Source: Botryococcus braunii
Lineage: Eukaryota > Chlorophyta > Trebouxiophyceae
Direction: 5' to 3'
NCBI GenBank assembly: GCA_002005505.1
Contig: MVGU01001560.1
Coordinates: 1-64,000 of the forward strand
Length of the DNA stretch: 64,000 bases
Shown: piece after piece, positions 15,505 through 26,226 of the stretch
Layout: each line of letters opens with the position of its first letter
Position numbering within the stretch: position 1 is the first letter of the stretch
Made by a program: the position numbers and the translations under genes
The notes under the pieces: model-generated
Seen by the model: the letters and a program-made list of their open reading frames with translations, nothing else
Database searches by the model: none
What the model was told of the DNA's origin: nothing

Positions 15505-16378
15505 GCTGGGTCTCCATTTTGACAGCTCTGCTACATGAGGACACAACAAAACCGTCAACAGCAAATGTCAAGGTGGCACATCCACTTCTATCAGATGGAT
15601 GGAATTTCAAGACCTGGCTATATGATCTAACCATAGCAGCTATCCATAAGCAGTGCACCGAGGCCTTCCAGAAACCCCTGCCATTCACACGAGCGAATGC
15701 AGCTGCCATGATGCTTATCACAAGCAGCGTTCCTGTGGAGTGGGGTCCCATGCTGGCCATGAAGTCCTCTGCGTTTGATGCCTTGTTGTACATAGCCGAT
15801 AAATTCAGTGGAGGACACAACAAGTCTGTCAATCGTCAGTGGCTCCACACCCTGGAAACCGAGCGCATGACCAGGGAGGATACTTTTGAAACCTCGTAAT
15901 GAAGAAATTCATACTCTTTCAGAACCTCCTTGATAACGCACACTCCATTGACCCAGAGGATGTAACTAATGCTATTGTGGATTGTCTCCCGACTGAGCTA
16001 GCACAGTTCAAGGGAGCACTTTACGGGCATTGCTGTGGGCGCTCCTCAGAAGATGTGGTAAAAATCCTGCAGAGCCATGCCTATGGTTCTGGGTTCAACG
16101 ACCAGCTCCCTCGACCTCTCCCCAAGGCAGCGGCAGTACATCCAAAGTCTCAGTCTCAGGACCCTGATGCAGGCCAGGCAGAGCAAGACAGAAAAAGGTC
16201 ACGCAAAGTCAGGTGTTGGGAGTGTGGAAGCCGTGGACACATCAGCAAGGAGTGCACAAAGTGGAAGAAGGGCTCTGGAGTGGGACAAGCTGGTGACAGA
16301 AGTAAGCGTTCACTGCCAAGTGTTCCCTCTGTATCCAACAGTACCCATGTCCCATGTCCTCAAAACGCAGAAGCCGTT
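15505..16378 (+). pseudogene. gag: Copia-2 gag fragment with zinc knuckle
   Basis: Two frames (to 15899 and from 15899) match the E2 gag (28200-29066) closely. Shared landmarks are LLHEDTT near the start, AHPLL.DGWNF, PVEW, GGHNKSVNRQWLHTL, the second-frame start MKKFILFQNLLDN, and the knuckle CWECGSRGHISKEC. A one-base shift lies near 15890. Similarity to E2 begins near 15505 and stops at NAEA (16375), where a reverse-oriented Copia-2-like LTR begins TGTGAAAGG at 16379. No protease, integrase or reverse transcriptase follows. It is a dead fragment. Confidence 0.85.
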
Positions 16379-17310
16379 TGTGAAAGGTTAAGGGCAGAGA
16401 GAACACCTGTAATGTCCGCAACAGAGGTGTTAAGTATTCGTGACGGAGGTTCAGTAAGCCTCGAGTCTCAACACACCCTGGCGCGACGAAAGGTTCGAAT
16501 CAGTAGAATGGTGAGGAGCGCCAATCACTGCTGCTACCAAATACGTTCTACTGTTCCAACAGCAAATGCAATAACAATACAAGCAGAATACAAGTGCAAT
16601 TTGCTTCACTTCGAACAGGACGCTCGGACGTGGCTCGTAGAGGCCAACCAAAGAATCTTTACATTAGACATCATTACTGCTTGCCCTACTGGCACAATCT
16701 CATATACGGATGAATTGCTTCTCACATCAACTGGTTTCACAGCATCGTCTCAGATAGGTTCTGTGCCGGACCTGAGTCCGGCACGCTCGTTCCTTTGACG
16801 ACAAATCAGCACAACTTTGCGAGAGTCAATAAAATATCTAACCACATAGGAATTATCTGGTCAGACATAGGAATTATCTCCTCAGACAGCCCCCCCGTGT
16901 CGTTTTCCGCCCCTTTGCATTTGAGACATTGGGGGGGTTGGATTCGGCGGCGGAGGAGTTCTTGAAGCGGATCCAAGGCATGGTTAATCAGGCGCTAGTT
17001 GCGCATGAAGACCTTGTCTGGTTTTCTACGCATCGGCGCATCAGCTTTGCGATTGCCCGGGCTGTTGGGCGGCAGTTGGCGGCGCGATTACCCTATGGGG
17101 GGGTGGGCGTTCGAGTTTAGGTTACGGGGGTGACTGTTGCTATGCCAGCAGCGCTGGCTTTTGTGGTGCGGGGGCTGAAGTTTCACGCGCTTCGATTTTA
17201 ATTTAATTTAATATTCTAATTTTTTTTTATATTCTATATACCGCCGATGCGGTGTAAAGAGTGAAGCCTGTCCTGTAATTATCTAATTAAATCGCAACTA
17301 CATTCAAAAC
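16379..17310 (-). repeat. Divergent Copia-2 LTR unit 1 (minus orientation)
   Basis: It begins TGTGAAAGGTTAAGGGCAGAGAG, the reverse complement of a Copia-2 LTR end, and runs along the E1/E2 LTRs with many substitutions (for example TGTCCGCAACAGAGG against AAGTCCGCAAAAGG). It keeps the GTGCCGGAC inverted repeat near 16770-16790. A LINE tail is inserted at 16859-17276 with an 8-bp target duplication. This is an older subfamily of the same LTR. Confidence 0.75.
16859..17276 (+). pseudogene. LINE 3' tail inserted in the LTR unit
   Basis: The insert is flanked by AATTATCT (16851-16858 and 17277-17284). It encodes FAFETLGGLDSAAEEFL, LVAHEDLVWF and AVGRQLAARL up to the stop at about 17120, then an A/T-rich 3' region and CCGCCGATGCGG. 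The protein block matches 8478-8837 (minus). It is a 5'-truncated non-LTR insertion, the normal product of target-primed reverse transcription. Confidence 0.7.
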
Positions 17311-17800
17311 CTGTAGTGTCCGCAACAGAGGTGTTAAGTATTCGTGACGGAGGTTCAGTAAGCCTCGAGTATCAACACACCTATTGTTCCCAACACTGTA
17401 CTTCAGCCACACGCAAGTTGCATTACTGTAATCACAGCATTTACCAAGAGCCTGCGGCTTCTACTTAAGCATAGAAGTTGGAGCATACCCTGGCGCGACG
17501 AGAGGTTCGAATCAGTCGAATGGTGAGGAGCGCCAATCACTGCAGCTACCAAACACATTCTACTGTTCCAACAGCAAATGCAATAATAATACAAGCAGAA
17601 TACAAGTGCAATTTGCTTCACTTCGAACAGGACGCTCGGACGTGGCTCGTAGAGGCCAACCAAAGAATCTTTACATTTGACATCATTACTGCTTGCCCTA
17701 CTGGCACAATCTCATATACGGATGAATTGCTTCTCACATCAACTGGTTTCACAGCATCGTCTCAGATAGGTTCTGTGCCGGACCTGAGTCCGGCACGCTC
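17311..17800 (-). repeat. Divergent Copia-2 LTR unit 2, part left of Gypsy-A
   Basis: It repeats the unit-1 sequence but holds an extra 108-bp segment at 17381-17488. Read on the minus strand this starts GTATGC and ends CAATAG. It continues to CGGCACGCTC at 17800, where Gypsy-A is inserted. The rest of the unit is 23671-24136. Confidence 0.75.
17381..17488 (-). other. Intron-like 108-bp segment in divergent LTR
   Basis: On the minus strand the segment is GTATGC...CAATAG, between GCGCCAGG and GTGTGTTGA. Unit 1 (near 16478-16490) has the two flanks joined exactly, without the segment. The Copia-2 LTR of E2 shows the same presence/absence pair at the same place, also 108 bp, with different internal sequence. 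Confidence 0.6.
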
Positions 17801-18061
17801 TGTAGCGTTAACTAAGCGGAAGAGGTTTTTATGAGACAGTGAGACGTTCGTGGTGTGCAACGAAAGAGTGTTACATGATTGATTCGCAAGCGTACTCTTA
17901 AACCCAGGGTGGATTGAATTATACTGTACTGCCACAGACGCGTAGTCGGGCAACCGAGCGAACTACTTGAGCGAGGTTGTACTGCGAATCCAGATCACAT
18001 GGCAAGTCAAAGAGCAATGCCAAGGACCATACTAGAGCATTATACCCTAGGAAATGCTGCA
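17801..18061 (-). repeat. Gypsy-A 3' LTR (261 bp)
   Basis: On the minus strand it runs TGCAGCATTTCC to TTAACGCTACA and follows the polypurine tract CCAAGGGGGAGGGCA (18062-18076). One substitution from the 5' copy. Confidence 0.92.
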
Positions 18062-18822
18062 TGCCCTCCCCCTTGGCATAAGCTATGAGATGTTGTTTAT
18101 GGCAATGGGGCCACAAACGTAAGACAGGGGCATCACGAACCCTGCTTACTGTAACTATAGACAATCACACCTCCTATAGTTACGAAACAGCGCAAGTCAG
18201 AGGATGAAGTCCACAAAGCAAGTTAGCACGACACAGACGAGGGACTCATCTGCTCAATGCTCGAATACCTTAACATTCTAAGGACTATCGTCTGCAAGGC
18301 GGATCCTCTAACTTAGGGGACGAACTCTCTAGACAGCACTCACACCAGTGATGAAACAATTAGGTTGAGTCATTAGACTAGCACTTGTCCAAACCTTAGG
18401 TCCAGTTACCCTGCACTGCAGTGTAACCTTCGCTTGAGGTGGCTTTCCAACTAAAGGCATAAGGCATATCGTCTAGAGCAGCAAGCTATACACAACTAAC
18501 TGCCACATAGTGTATCTCATGGGTAAGATACCAAAGCAAGTTACTCATGCACGGAACTACAATTTGCAGCTACACTGCCACAGCAAGTGCATCACAAAAT
18601 GGAGCCGTAGGTCAGGAAACATAACCCATGCAAAACAATTAACCAAGAGACATGCATGCAAGTCCCAATTCACGAATCCCCCTCCCAGACCCTTCCACCC
18701 TCCCTCCCTCCCTCCCAGATCCAAGCTGGCTGGTGTTGAAGCTCCAAGGGTCATCAGCCGCAAGTGGCTGGAAAAGTCTCAAGCCGCAAATGGCTTAATC
18801 AAGGGATGCCCGCAAGTGGGAC
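18062..18822 (-). other. Gypsy-A 3' untranslated region and polypurine tract
   Basis: About 760 bp lie between the end of the chromodomain frame and the 3' LTR. Apart from the purine tract next to the LTR I see no gene or motif. Confidence 0.6.
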
Positions 18823-19200
18823 TTAAGAAAGGACTGGGGCAGCTGTCACGTCATCAGCCAGATGGCGAACATGGGCAAGAGGCTCCCAAGTATTCTCAGT
18901 CTCATCGTAGCCTTTCCATTTGACTAAGTAGCGCCAAGACTTTCCAACTTTCTTCTTAGCTATGATGGCCTCCACTTCATAAACGCCGCCACGCTTGTCT
19001 GCATACAAAGGAGGTGGTGAAGTAACAGTAACTGGTACAGATGAAGACACATAAGGCTTCAGCTGGGAAACATGAAACACAGGATGAATATTTACAGTCT
19101 CAGGCAAGACGAGTCTAAAAGCTCGAGAACCAACTGCTGCAGCAATAGTAAAGGGCCCAAAATACTTAGCTGATAACTTTGACGAGAGCCCAGGTGAAAG
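18823..19200 (-). CDS. Gypsy-A integrase C-terminus and chromodomain
   Basis: This frame continues pol after a one-base shift near 19201-19210 (run of T6 on the plus strand). It encodes KYFGPF, HPVFHVSQLKPYV and then a chromodomain near the C-terminus: YEVEAIIAKKK, WRYLVKWKGYDETENTWEP. The aromatic and WKGY...TWEP residues of the fold are present. In chromoviruses this domain directs integration to chromatin carrying methylated histone tails. With the indel repaired it would be the end of the same polyprotein. Confidence 0.88.
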   Translation of the reverse strand, partial: LSPGLSSKLSAKYFGPFTIAAAVGSRAFRLVLPETVNIHPVFHVSQLKPYVSSSVPVTVTSPPPLYADKRGGVYEVEAIIAKKKVGKSWRYLVKWKGYDETENTWEPLAHVRHLADDVTAAPVLS

Positions 19201-22200
19201 CTGGTTTTTTCCTTGCAGCCAACAACACCTGGTCCCCCACCTTGAAAGGGTGGTCTCGTCTCTTTCTATCTGCATAAGATTTCTGCCGTTGCTGTGCAGA
19301 GGCAAGATTAGATTTGGCACTCTCTAAGGCAGTCTGCAGCCCCTCAACCCATTCAGAAACGGCAGGATTCACAGAACGTGCGGGAACAGCAGAAAACAAG
19401 GGAGTAAGGGGATGGCGCCCATGATTCAGGAAGAAGGGTGTCTGCAGTTTTGAAGCCTGAAGTGAGTTATTATATGCAAACTCCACCATACTCAAATACT
19501 TGTACCAGTCATCCTGCCTGGGACCCACAAACCCTCTCAGCATGTCTTCCATGGTCCTGTTCATTCTCTCAGTCTGCCCATCCGTCTGAGGGTGGTAAGC
19601 AGTAGACATAGCAATCTCAGTACCCAATATTTTCACAAAGGCCTTCCAAAAATGGCTAGTGAACCTTGGATCTCTATCACTCACAATGGAGGTAGGCATT
19701 CCAAATCTCACAAAGACCCTGTCAACAAACAGTTGTGCAAGTTGAGGTGCAGTGATGGTTTTAGTGCATGCAGCCAAGACACACAACTTAGAAAACCTAT
19801 CCACAAATACCACAATAGAGTCAAACCCACAGCAGACAGGTAAATCAGTCACTAAATCAAGGGAAACGCTCTGCCAAGGTCCATATGGAATGGGCAGTGG
19901 CTGAAGCAAACCATAAGGTACGGCTCCAGTCCCTTTAGTGCGCTGGCAGGTGTCACAAGACCTGCAAAAGTCCCTGACTGATGAGCTGAGACGTGGCCAC
20001 CAAAATTCCCTGCACACTAATTCATACATCTTGTTAATCCCAAGATGGCCAGAAAAGGAGGTGGCATGACACTCTCTCACTACCTTCTCTCGCAATGCAT
20101 CAGGGACATACACTCTACCTGACTGCACCGAATAAGGTACAGTGTCTCTCATCACCAAAACACCTTCTTCCACAAGTTTAGCAACTGTGGGATCAGAAAC
20201 ACACAGCAAAGCAATTTCTGGTAGGAGGGACGAGACAGAAACAGAGGAGACATGCATTACTGCCAAATCAACACGCCTAGACAAAGCATCTGCAACAACA
20301 TTGACAGTGCCCTTCACATATTTAATATCAGGCATGAATCTCATGATTTCAGTAAGCCATCTTTCCTGCCTACTAGTCCTAACAGGAGCACTCAATAAAT
20401 ACTCAAGTGCTTGCTGGTCAGTGTGTACAGTAAACTTAGCACCCAGCAACAAATGCTTCCATTTAAGCAAGGCATGAACAAGAGCAAGCAACTCTCTGTC
20501 ATATGGTGCTAACTTCCTCTCAGGGGGTTGGAGTTTCCTGGACTCGAAGGCAACGGGCTGCAGTCCCTTTCCTTGATCCTGCTGCAACACAGCACCAACA
20601 GCAAAACCTGAGGCATCTACATGCACAACAAAACGTTTATCTAAATCAGGCATCAAAAGGCAAGGAGGAGTAGAAACAAGATCTTTCAATGCTACAAAGG
20701 CTTCCCGCTGGGGTCCCTCCCAGGTCCAAGGCACATCCTTTTTGAGCAACTCAGTAAGAGGATAGGCAACATCTGCAAAACGGTCCATAAAAGTATCATA
20801 ATATTGAGTAAGACCTAGAAACCCTCTCAACTGTGACACATTCAAAGGAGTGGGCCAATCCTGAATGGCTACAACCTTCCTAGGATCCACCATAATCCCA
20901 TGAGGTGTCAACAGGTGTCCAAGGTATTCCACCTGCTTAGCAACAAAATCACACTTAGACCTTTTGCAATAAAATTTATGTTCCCTGAGCACTGACAAGA
21001 CTGTCCTCAAATGCTCCATATGCTCTGCAACAGATTTAGAATATATGAGGATATCGTCTAGGTACACCAGCACAAATCTATCAAGGAAGGGAGACAAGAT
21101 AGAGTTCATCACAGACTGAAAGGTGGCAGGTGCATTGGTTAACCCAAAAGGCATAACAGTGAACTCATAATGACCATAACGGGTTTTAAAAGCAGTCTTT
21201 TCTATGCTGTCATCATGCATACGTATCTGATGATATCCAGAGGCAAGGTCTAGCTTAGAAAATACACAACTTCCATGCAATTGCTCGAACATCTCATCAA
21301 TCTTAGGAAATGGGTGTTGGGTCCTAACAGTAATCCTACTCAAGGCCCTGTAGTCAATGCATAAACGCCATCCACCATCCTTTTTGGGAACAAATAAGAT
21401 GGGTGCACCAAATGGTGATGTCGATGGGCGGATGAACCCCCTCTCAAGGAGCTCCTGCAACTGTGCACGTAGCTCAGCAAGCTGGGCTCCAGACAGTGGA
21501 TATATGCGGGAGGCTGGAGGAGTTGCGTCCGGCTCCAATCTGATGTGGTGGTCTCCAGCACGAGAAGGAGGGAGGCCTTCAGGAAGTCCAGACAGTACAT
21601 CCTTAAATTCCTGCAAAAGCTGCTCCAACTCTGGCACATTGTATGCATCAGTATCTGAAACATTGTCAGTCACTGCATTCAGTTGAATAATGTACACTGA
21701 TTCACCCAACTTCACCATCTCTTCCACTTCCATGGATGAGATCACATACCCAGGCATGCCTGACCTCTGACACCCCAAAAGTACATGTGTTTTATTAGCA
21801 TGAACCAAAGACACAGCATTCAATTTCCAATTCACACTTGGGTTAAAAGCAGTTAACCAAGGTTTGCCCAAGACAAGATCATAGTAGGTCAACTCAGTAG
21901 GGAGGCAGGTGACTCCAAAACCCAAGGTCCCAACAGTTAGGTCAGTTGACACACTATGTCCTACCACAGATGTCCTACCATCAGCCACTCTCACAGTAAC
22001 ATGTGAACTCAAAGGCACAGTGGGAAGGGCAAGCTCCTGCACAAGTTTATCATCAATAAAATTTGCAGAGGCTCCACTGTCCAACAAAATCCTGACAGGT
22101 CTACTAGCAAGAATTCCCTCAAACTCTATGCAAGTGGAGGAAAGATCAAGACTATTCACAATGTGTCTACTGTCAAGCTGAACAAAAGAGTCAAAAGAAC

Positions 22201-22396
22201 TTGCGGGCAGGGGTTTCTCCTTCACACTGAGACAACCAGTCTGTACCAGGCAACGATATAAGGGCAAGCCTGTATGGGAACTGCAGTGGGGTGAGCTCTT
22301 AAAGGTGGAAGTAAGACCCAGTGCATCCAAAACAGAAGCCGAGAGCAATACATCATGAGAGTTGTTGTTGTGTAGTCCCTTCCAGCACCTGTTCAC
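19166..22396 (-). CDS. pol: Gypsy-A pol: protease, reverse transcriptase, RNase H, integrase
   Basis: A minus-strand frame of 1076 codons. Protease has LLDSGASANFID (about residue 105). Reverse transcriptase has RLCIDYRALSRIT, KLDLASGYHQI, MPFGLTNAPATFQ and the catalytic YLDDILIYS (about 445). RNase H has VVHVDASGFAVGAVL (about 595) and TDQQALEYLL. Integrase has an HHCC zinc site (HLGINKMYELV...CRSCDTC, about 780-815) and D (SLDLVTDLP), D (VSDRDPRF) and E (DGQTERMNR). It ends at a frameshift after VLLAARKK; the chromodomain follows in another frame. Another shift near 22375 separates it from upstream coding sequence. Otherwise intact. Confidence 0.93.
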   Translation of the reverse strand: MNRCWKGLHNNNSHDVLLSASVLDALGLTSTFKSSPHCSSHTGLPLYRCLVQTGCLSVKEKPLPASSFDSFVQLDSRHIVNSLDLSSTCIEFEGILASRPVRILLDSGASANFIDDKLVQELALPTVPLSSHVTVRVADGRTSVVGHSVSTDLTVGTLGFGVTCLPTELTYYDLVLGKPWLTAFNPSVNWKLNAVSLVHANKTHVLLGCQRSGMPGYVISSMEVEEMVKLGESVYIIQLNAVTDNVSDTDAYNVPELEQLLQEFKDVLSGLPEGLPPSRAGDHHIRLEPDATPPASRIYPLSGAQLAELRAQLQELLERGFIRPSTSPFGAPILFVPKKDGGWRLCIDYRALSRITVRTQHPFPKIDEMFEQLHGSCVFSKLDLASGYHQIRMHDDSIEKTAFKTRYGHYEFTVMPFGLTNAPATFQSVMNSILSPFLDRFVLVYLDDILIYSKSVAEHMEHLRTVLSVLREHKFYCKRSKCDFVAKQVEYLGHLLTPHGIMVDPRKVVAIQDWPTPLNVSQLRGFLGLTQYYDTFMDRFADVAYPLTELLKKDVPWTWEGPQREAFVALKDLVSTPPCLLMPDLDKRFVVHVDASGFAVGAVLQQDQGKGLQPVAFESRKLQPPERKLAPYDRELLALVHALLKWKHLLLGAKFTVHTDQQALEYLLSAPVRTSRQERWLTEIMRFMPDIKYVKGTVNVVADALSRRVDLAVMHVSSVSVSSLLPEIALLCVSDPTVAKLVEEGVLVMRDTVPYSVQSGRVYVPDALREKVVRECHATSFSGHLGINKMYELVCREFWWPRLSSSVRDFCRSCDTCQRTKGTGAVPYGLLQPLPIPYGPWQSVSLDLVTDLPVCCGFDSIVVFVDRFSKLCVLAACTKTITAPQLAQLFVDRVFVRFGMPTSIVSDRDPRFTSHFWKAFVKILGTEIAMSTAYHPQTDGQTERMNRTMEDMLRGFVGPRQDDWYKYLSMVEFAYNNSLQASKLQTPFFLNHGRHPLTPLFSAVPARSVNPAVSEWVEGLQTALESAKSNLASAQQRQKSYADRKRRDHPFKVGDQVLLAARKKPAFTWALVKVIS

Positions 22397-22776
22397 AGTG
22401 GCTCAGGCAAGAGAGCACAGTCAATCTAGTACCTGGCAGTAGCTGTGACACAAGCTGGCTAACAGTACACTCCCTGTTACTACCATCAACAAACAAGACA
22501 ACATGAGCATCACTAGAAAGAAGGTGAGGAGCTGCATCTCTCTTATACATGCACACAGGATTGATCAAGTCACTGGCATGGGGGGATGTCTGAAACTCTC
22601 TACACAAACCATGCCCATCCACAATATGGGACTTGAAAGAATGGCAACAACTGTGAAAGAAATCCTGCAGATTACCAAGCCCATACAAAACAGGAATCCC
22701 ATACTGGGTCACTGAACAGTTGGCAGACATCTGAAACAGGCCTCACACTGCTGTAATACCAAAGAAGTCCAACAAA
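22353..22776 (-). pseudogene. Gypsy-A gag/pol junction region, degraded
   Basis: A second minus-strand frame (22353-22730) overlaps the pol opening and appears to continue into it if one base is changed near 22375 (CEQVLEG next to HNNNSHDVLL). It has no recognised motif. The zinc knuckle expected here is absent, so part of gag and the junction seems deleted. Confidence 0.45.
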
Positions 22777-23364
22777 TCAAGTTTTATCTGATTTGTGAAA
22801 GTGCTTCCTCAACTCAAGGTGTAATTGGAAGCAACGGAAGAACGTCGTAGCCACCTCCACGGACCGAGCGGATGCCAAGCCTACATCGTAGGTCCCCAAA
22901 AACATTTCAGTCTGCATAAGCCAAGGATCCAACTTCATTGGATCTCCCTCGAATACAGATGGGTCTGGCAACTTGAGCGAGGGCTTCCCTGAACCTGACG
23001 AGGCTGTAGCCGATGCCGGAGTTGCCGTTGGTATGGGCTGCGGCACGACCACAGGTGCAGGTTGCGCGAGAGAGCACTGAATTAACATCTCAAGTCCCTC
23101 TGAAATGCTCTGAGTGGTATCAACTGGAGGGGAATGCGACGGAACACTAGATCCCAATGCAACGGCTCCTTCGAGCAGGGCACCGATATCTACCAAACGC
23201 CTAAGCATACAACGGAGATCTACCCATGAACGATCTACATATACATGAGCAAGAAGATCTATGGATGGATCTGGCTCTGCGATGCCAGGACTAGGTGCAC
23301 GAGCCCTTGAACCCGAACGAGGATGCCGATACATCACAATCCGAAAGGAAAAGAAACGCACCAC
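22777..23364 (-). pseudogene. gag: Gypsy-A gag, N-terminal part
   Basis: 195 codons on the minus strand. After a basic, Pro-rich start it reaches LPDPSVFEGDPMKLDPWL, typical of the start of the Ty3/gypsy capsid domain, then stops about 40 residues later. The rest of the capsid and the nucleocapsid zinc knuckle are missing. This copy probably needs Gag from another copy to move. Confidence 0.75.
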
Positions 23365-23390
23365 GAACGAACGACAAGGAACTAATCCTT

Positions 23391-23403
23391 GTCGCCGATA
23401 CCA
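23391..23403 (-). other. Gypsy-A primer-binding site
   Basis: Read on the minus strand, TGGTATCGGCGAC lies 1 nt after the 5' LTR. It pairs with a tRNA ending GUCGCCGAUACCA. An A1-U72 acceptor pair would fit a eukaryotic initiator tRNA; the tRNA itself is not in the window. Confidence 0.7.
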
Positions 23404-23404
23404 C

Positions 23405-23665
23405 TGTAGCGTTAACTAAGCGGAAGAGGTTTTTATGAGACAGTGAGACGTTCGTGGTGTGCAACGAAAGAGTGTTACATGATTGATTCGCAAGCGTACT
23501 CTTAAACCCAGGGTGGATTGAATTATACTGTACTGCCACAGACGCGTAGTCGGGCAACCGAGCGAACTACTTGAGCGAGGTTGTACTGCGAATCCAGATC
23601 ACATGGCAAGTCAAAGAGCAATGCCAAGGACCATACTAGAGCATTATACCCTAGGAAATGCTACA
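23405..23665 (-). repeat. Gypsy-A 5' LTR (261 bp)
   Basis: Matches 17801-18061 with one substitution. On the minus strand it begins TGTAGCATTTCC and ends AACGCTACA. Confidence 0.92.
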
Positions 23666-23670
23666 CGCTC

Positions 23671-24136
23671 GTTCCTTTGACGACAAATCAGCACAACTTT
23701 GCGAGAGTCAATAAAATATCTAACCACATAGGAATTATCTGGTCAGACATAGGAATTATCTCCTCAGACAGCCCCCCCGTGTCGTTTTCCGCCCCTTTGC
23801 ATTTGAGACATTGGGGGGGTTGGATTCGGCGGCGGAGGAGTTCTTGAAGCGGCTCCAAGGCATGGTTAATCAGGCGCTAGTTGCGCATGAAGACCTTGTC
23901 TGGTTTTCTACGCATCGGCGCATCAGCTTTGCGATTGCCCGGGCTGTTGGGCGGCAGTTGGCGGCGCGATTACCCTATGGGGGGGTGGGCGTTCGAGTTT
24001 AGGTTACGGGGGTGACTGTTGCTATGCCAGCAGCGCTGGCTTCTGTGGTGCGGGGGGCTGAAGTTTCACGCGCTTCGATTTTAATTTAATTTAATATTCT
24101 ATTCTTTTAATATTCTATATACCGCCGATGCGGTAT
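23671..24136 (-). repeat. Divergent Copia-2 LTR unit 2, part right of Gypsy-A, with LINE tail
   Basis: Continues unit 2 (GTTCCTTTGACGACAAATC) and carries a second, nearly identical copy of the LINE tail (FAFETLGGLDSAAEEFL at about 23795-24002). It ends at CCGCCGATGCGGTAT, where another Copia-2 LTR begins. Units 1 and 2 look like a duplication of one LTR-plus-LINE-tail block, because both contain the same LINE insertion. Confidence 0.7.
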
Positions 24137-24596
24137 TGTGAAAGGTTATGGGCAGAGAGAACACCTGTAAGTCCGCAAAAGGATTTGTCAATGCACTGTA
24201 GAGGTTTCGTCAGTCAGACCTCGACACATCCTTTGGCGCGACTGATACAGGTTCGACAGGAGCGCCTTCCCTTGCGGCAACCAAAAAGCAAGTACGACTG
24301 TCTCAAAGACAAATCAAATATGCAATAGCAAGCTTCAACTTGTAGCAAACAGACAGGACTTCCATTCCGTGGCACAGGATTCGGCCAACCAACGAATCGA
24401 TTACATGGGACAATATTACTGCTTGCCCTACTGGCACAATCTCATATACGCATAAATTACTTCTCACATCAGCTGGTTTCATAGCATCGTCTCAGACATG
24501 TTCTGTGCCGGACCTGAGTCCGGCACACTCGTTCCCTTGACGACCTAACAGCACAGCTTTGCGACAGTCAACAAAATATCTAACCAAATAGGAATT
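24137..24596 (-). repeat. Truncated Copia-2 LTR (minus)
   Basis: Begins TGTGAAAGGTTATGGGCAG like the other minus-oriented copies and stops inside the LTR at TAGGAATT, where a Copia-3 LTR fragment is joined. It includes the block without the intron-like segment and the GTGCCGGAC inverted repeat (about 24508-24530). Confidence 0.8.
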
Positions 24597-24849
24597 TATT
24601 CGATTATTTGATGTCAATTTGATCAAAAACAGTTTCAGGATTCCTGCATAGCAAGCGACAGCTGAGTTAATGCAGGCAAAGGACGGTGCCAAACGGAAAT
24701 ACAGAGGTCCGACTTGAGGCACCGGAGACAGCAATCGAATGTCTTTTACATATATCAAACTATACAATAAAGCTCGAAACAACTAAACACACCTGCATAG
24801 CAAGCGACAGCTGAGTTAATGCAGGCAAAGGACGGTGCCAAACGGAAAT
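24597..24849 (-). repeat. Copia-3 LTR 3'-end fragment (minus)
   Basis: Reverse complement of about 36507-36761, the end of the Copia-3 5' LTR, including the 50-bp spacer and block 2. It starts at the exact LTR end (AATA in LTR orientation), which supports CGAATA as the Copia-3 LTR terminus. Confidence 0.8.
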
Positions 24850-26226
24850 TGTGAAAGGTTATGGGCAGAGAGAACACCTGTAAGTCCGCAAAAGGATTTG
24901 TCAATGCACTGTAGAGGTTTCGTCAGTCAGACCTCGACACACCCTTTGCGCGCGACTGATACAGGTTCGACAGGAGCGCCTTCCCTTGCGGCAACCAAAA
25001 AGCAAGTGCGACTGTCTCAAACACAAATCAAATATGCAATAGCAAGCTTCAACTTGTAGCAAACAGACAGGACTTCCATTCCGTGGCACAGGATTCGGCC
25101 AACCAACGAATCGATTACATGGGACAATATTACTGCTTGCCCTACTGGCACAATCTCATATACGCATAAATTACTTCTCACATCAGCTGGTTTTATAGCA
25201 TCGTCTCAAACATGTTCTGTGCCGGACCTGAGTCCGGCACACTCGTTCCCTTGACGACCTAACAGCACAGCTTTGCGACAGTCAACGAAATGTCTAACCA
25301 AATAGGAATTATCTCATTAAATCACAACTACATCAATACCTGTAAGTCCGCAAAAGGATTTGTCAATGCACTGTAGAGGTTTCGTCAGTCAGACCTCGAC
25401 ACACCTATTGCCCCAAGCATTACGATTTAGCCAGAGCAATGAGCAACATTGCAAATGCAGTGGTTATCAAATACATCATGCTATTCTATCATCTGTCAAA
25501 GTGCCAACGTACCCTTTGCGCGCGACTGATACAGGTTCGACAGGAGCGCCTTCCCTTGCGGCAACCAAAAAGCAAGTGCGACTGTCTCAAACACAAATCA
25601 AATATGCAATAGCAAGCTTCAACTTGTAGCAAACAGACAGGACTTCCATTCCGTGGCACAGGATTCGGCCAACCAACGAATGACGAGTCTGTCGCCTCCA
25701 GCAGTTAAATACCTGACCGTGTTTGGCGCCCAAGGGACTCGATAAAAGTCGAGTCCCTGAAAGCTTCTCATTCCAAAAAGTCCCTAATTGGTAATCCAAT
25801 ACGGATGATGTGTCCTAGACAAAATACCTAAAGGTCCCATTTTCTGTACCTAATTAAACACACTGATGTGGCCGCCTAAGAATTAGTTTGACTGACCTCG
25901 AAGACGTATTCGAGGTCCCAAAAAACAAGTTCCACTGAGTGCCACGATGCTGTGTGAGTCAATGCAAAGTTGTCCAAACCTCTATGTGAAGTTACGTGAG
26001 GAAGACTGAGGTCTGTCAAGGAATTATGTCGCTTCACAGCCAAGTTCCTAGGACTAGCTGGAAGAAGTATGCAGTAGTTTGCACCTAAGGCCCAACAGTG
26101 TTGTGCCGTCCAGGGCAGCCTGGCATGCACGACTGTTTTGCCTAGGATGAGTCAGAAGAATACCTCTGAATAAGTCCAACAGTAATGCTCCCTAAGTAAT
26201 TACCTGATCTAGGTCATTACCTATAA
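24850..26226 (-). repeat. Copia-2 LTR, full length (3' LTR of E1, minus)
   Basis: About 1377 bp, from TGTGAAAGG to CCTATAA. It contains both duplicated blocks, one with the 108-bp GT...AG segment (about 25404-25511). It abuts an RT fragment in the same (minus) orientation, so it is the 3' LTR of the E1 copy that resumes at 62764. Confidence 0.85.

Larger units (their letters stand above)
17801..23665 (-). mobile_element. Gypsy-A: Ty3/gypsy chromovirus on the minus strand
   Basis: The 261-bp LTRs (17801-18061 and 23405-23665) differ at one base that I can see (GCTGCA/GCTACA at the outer end). A 5-bp target duplication CGCTC flanks the element (17796-17800, 23666-23670), and without it the target reads as the uninterrupted sequence at 16785-16810. 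Order on the minus strand: LTR, primer site, gag, protease, reverse transcriptase, RNase H, integrase, chromodomain, LTR. Near-identical LTRs indicate a recent insertion, although the coding region is damaged. Confidence 0.95.
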
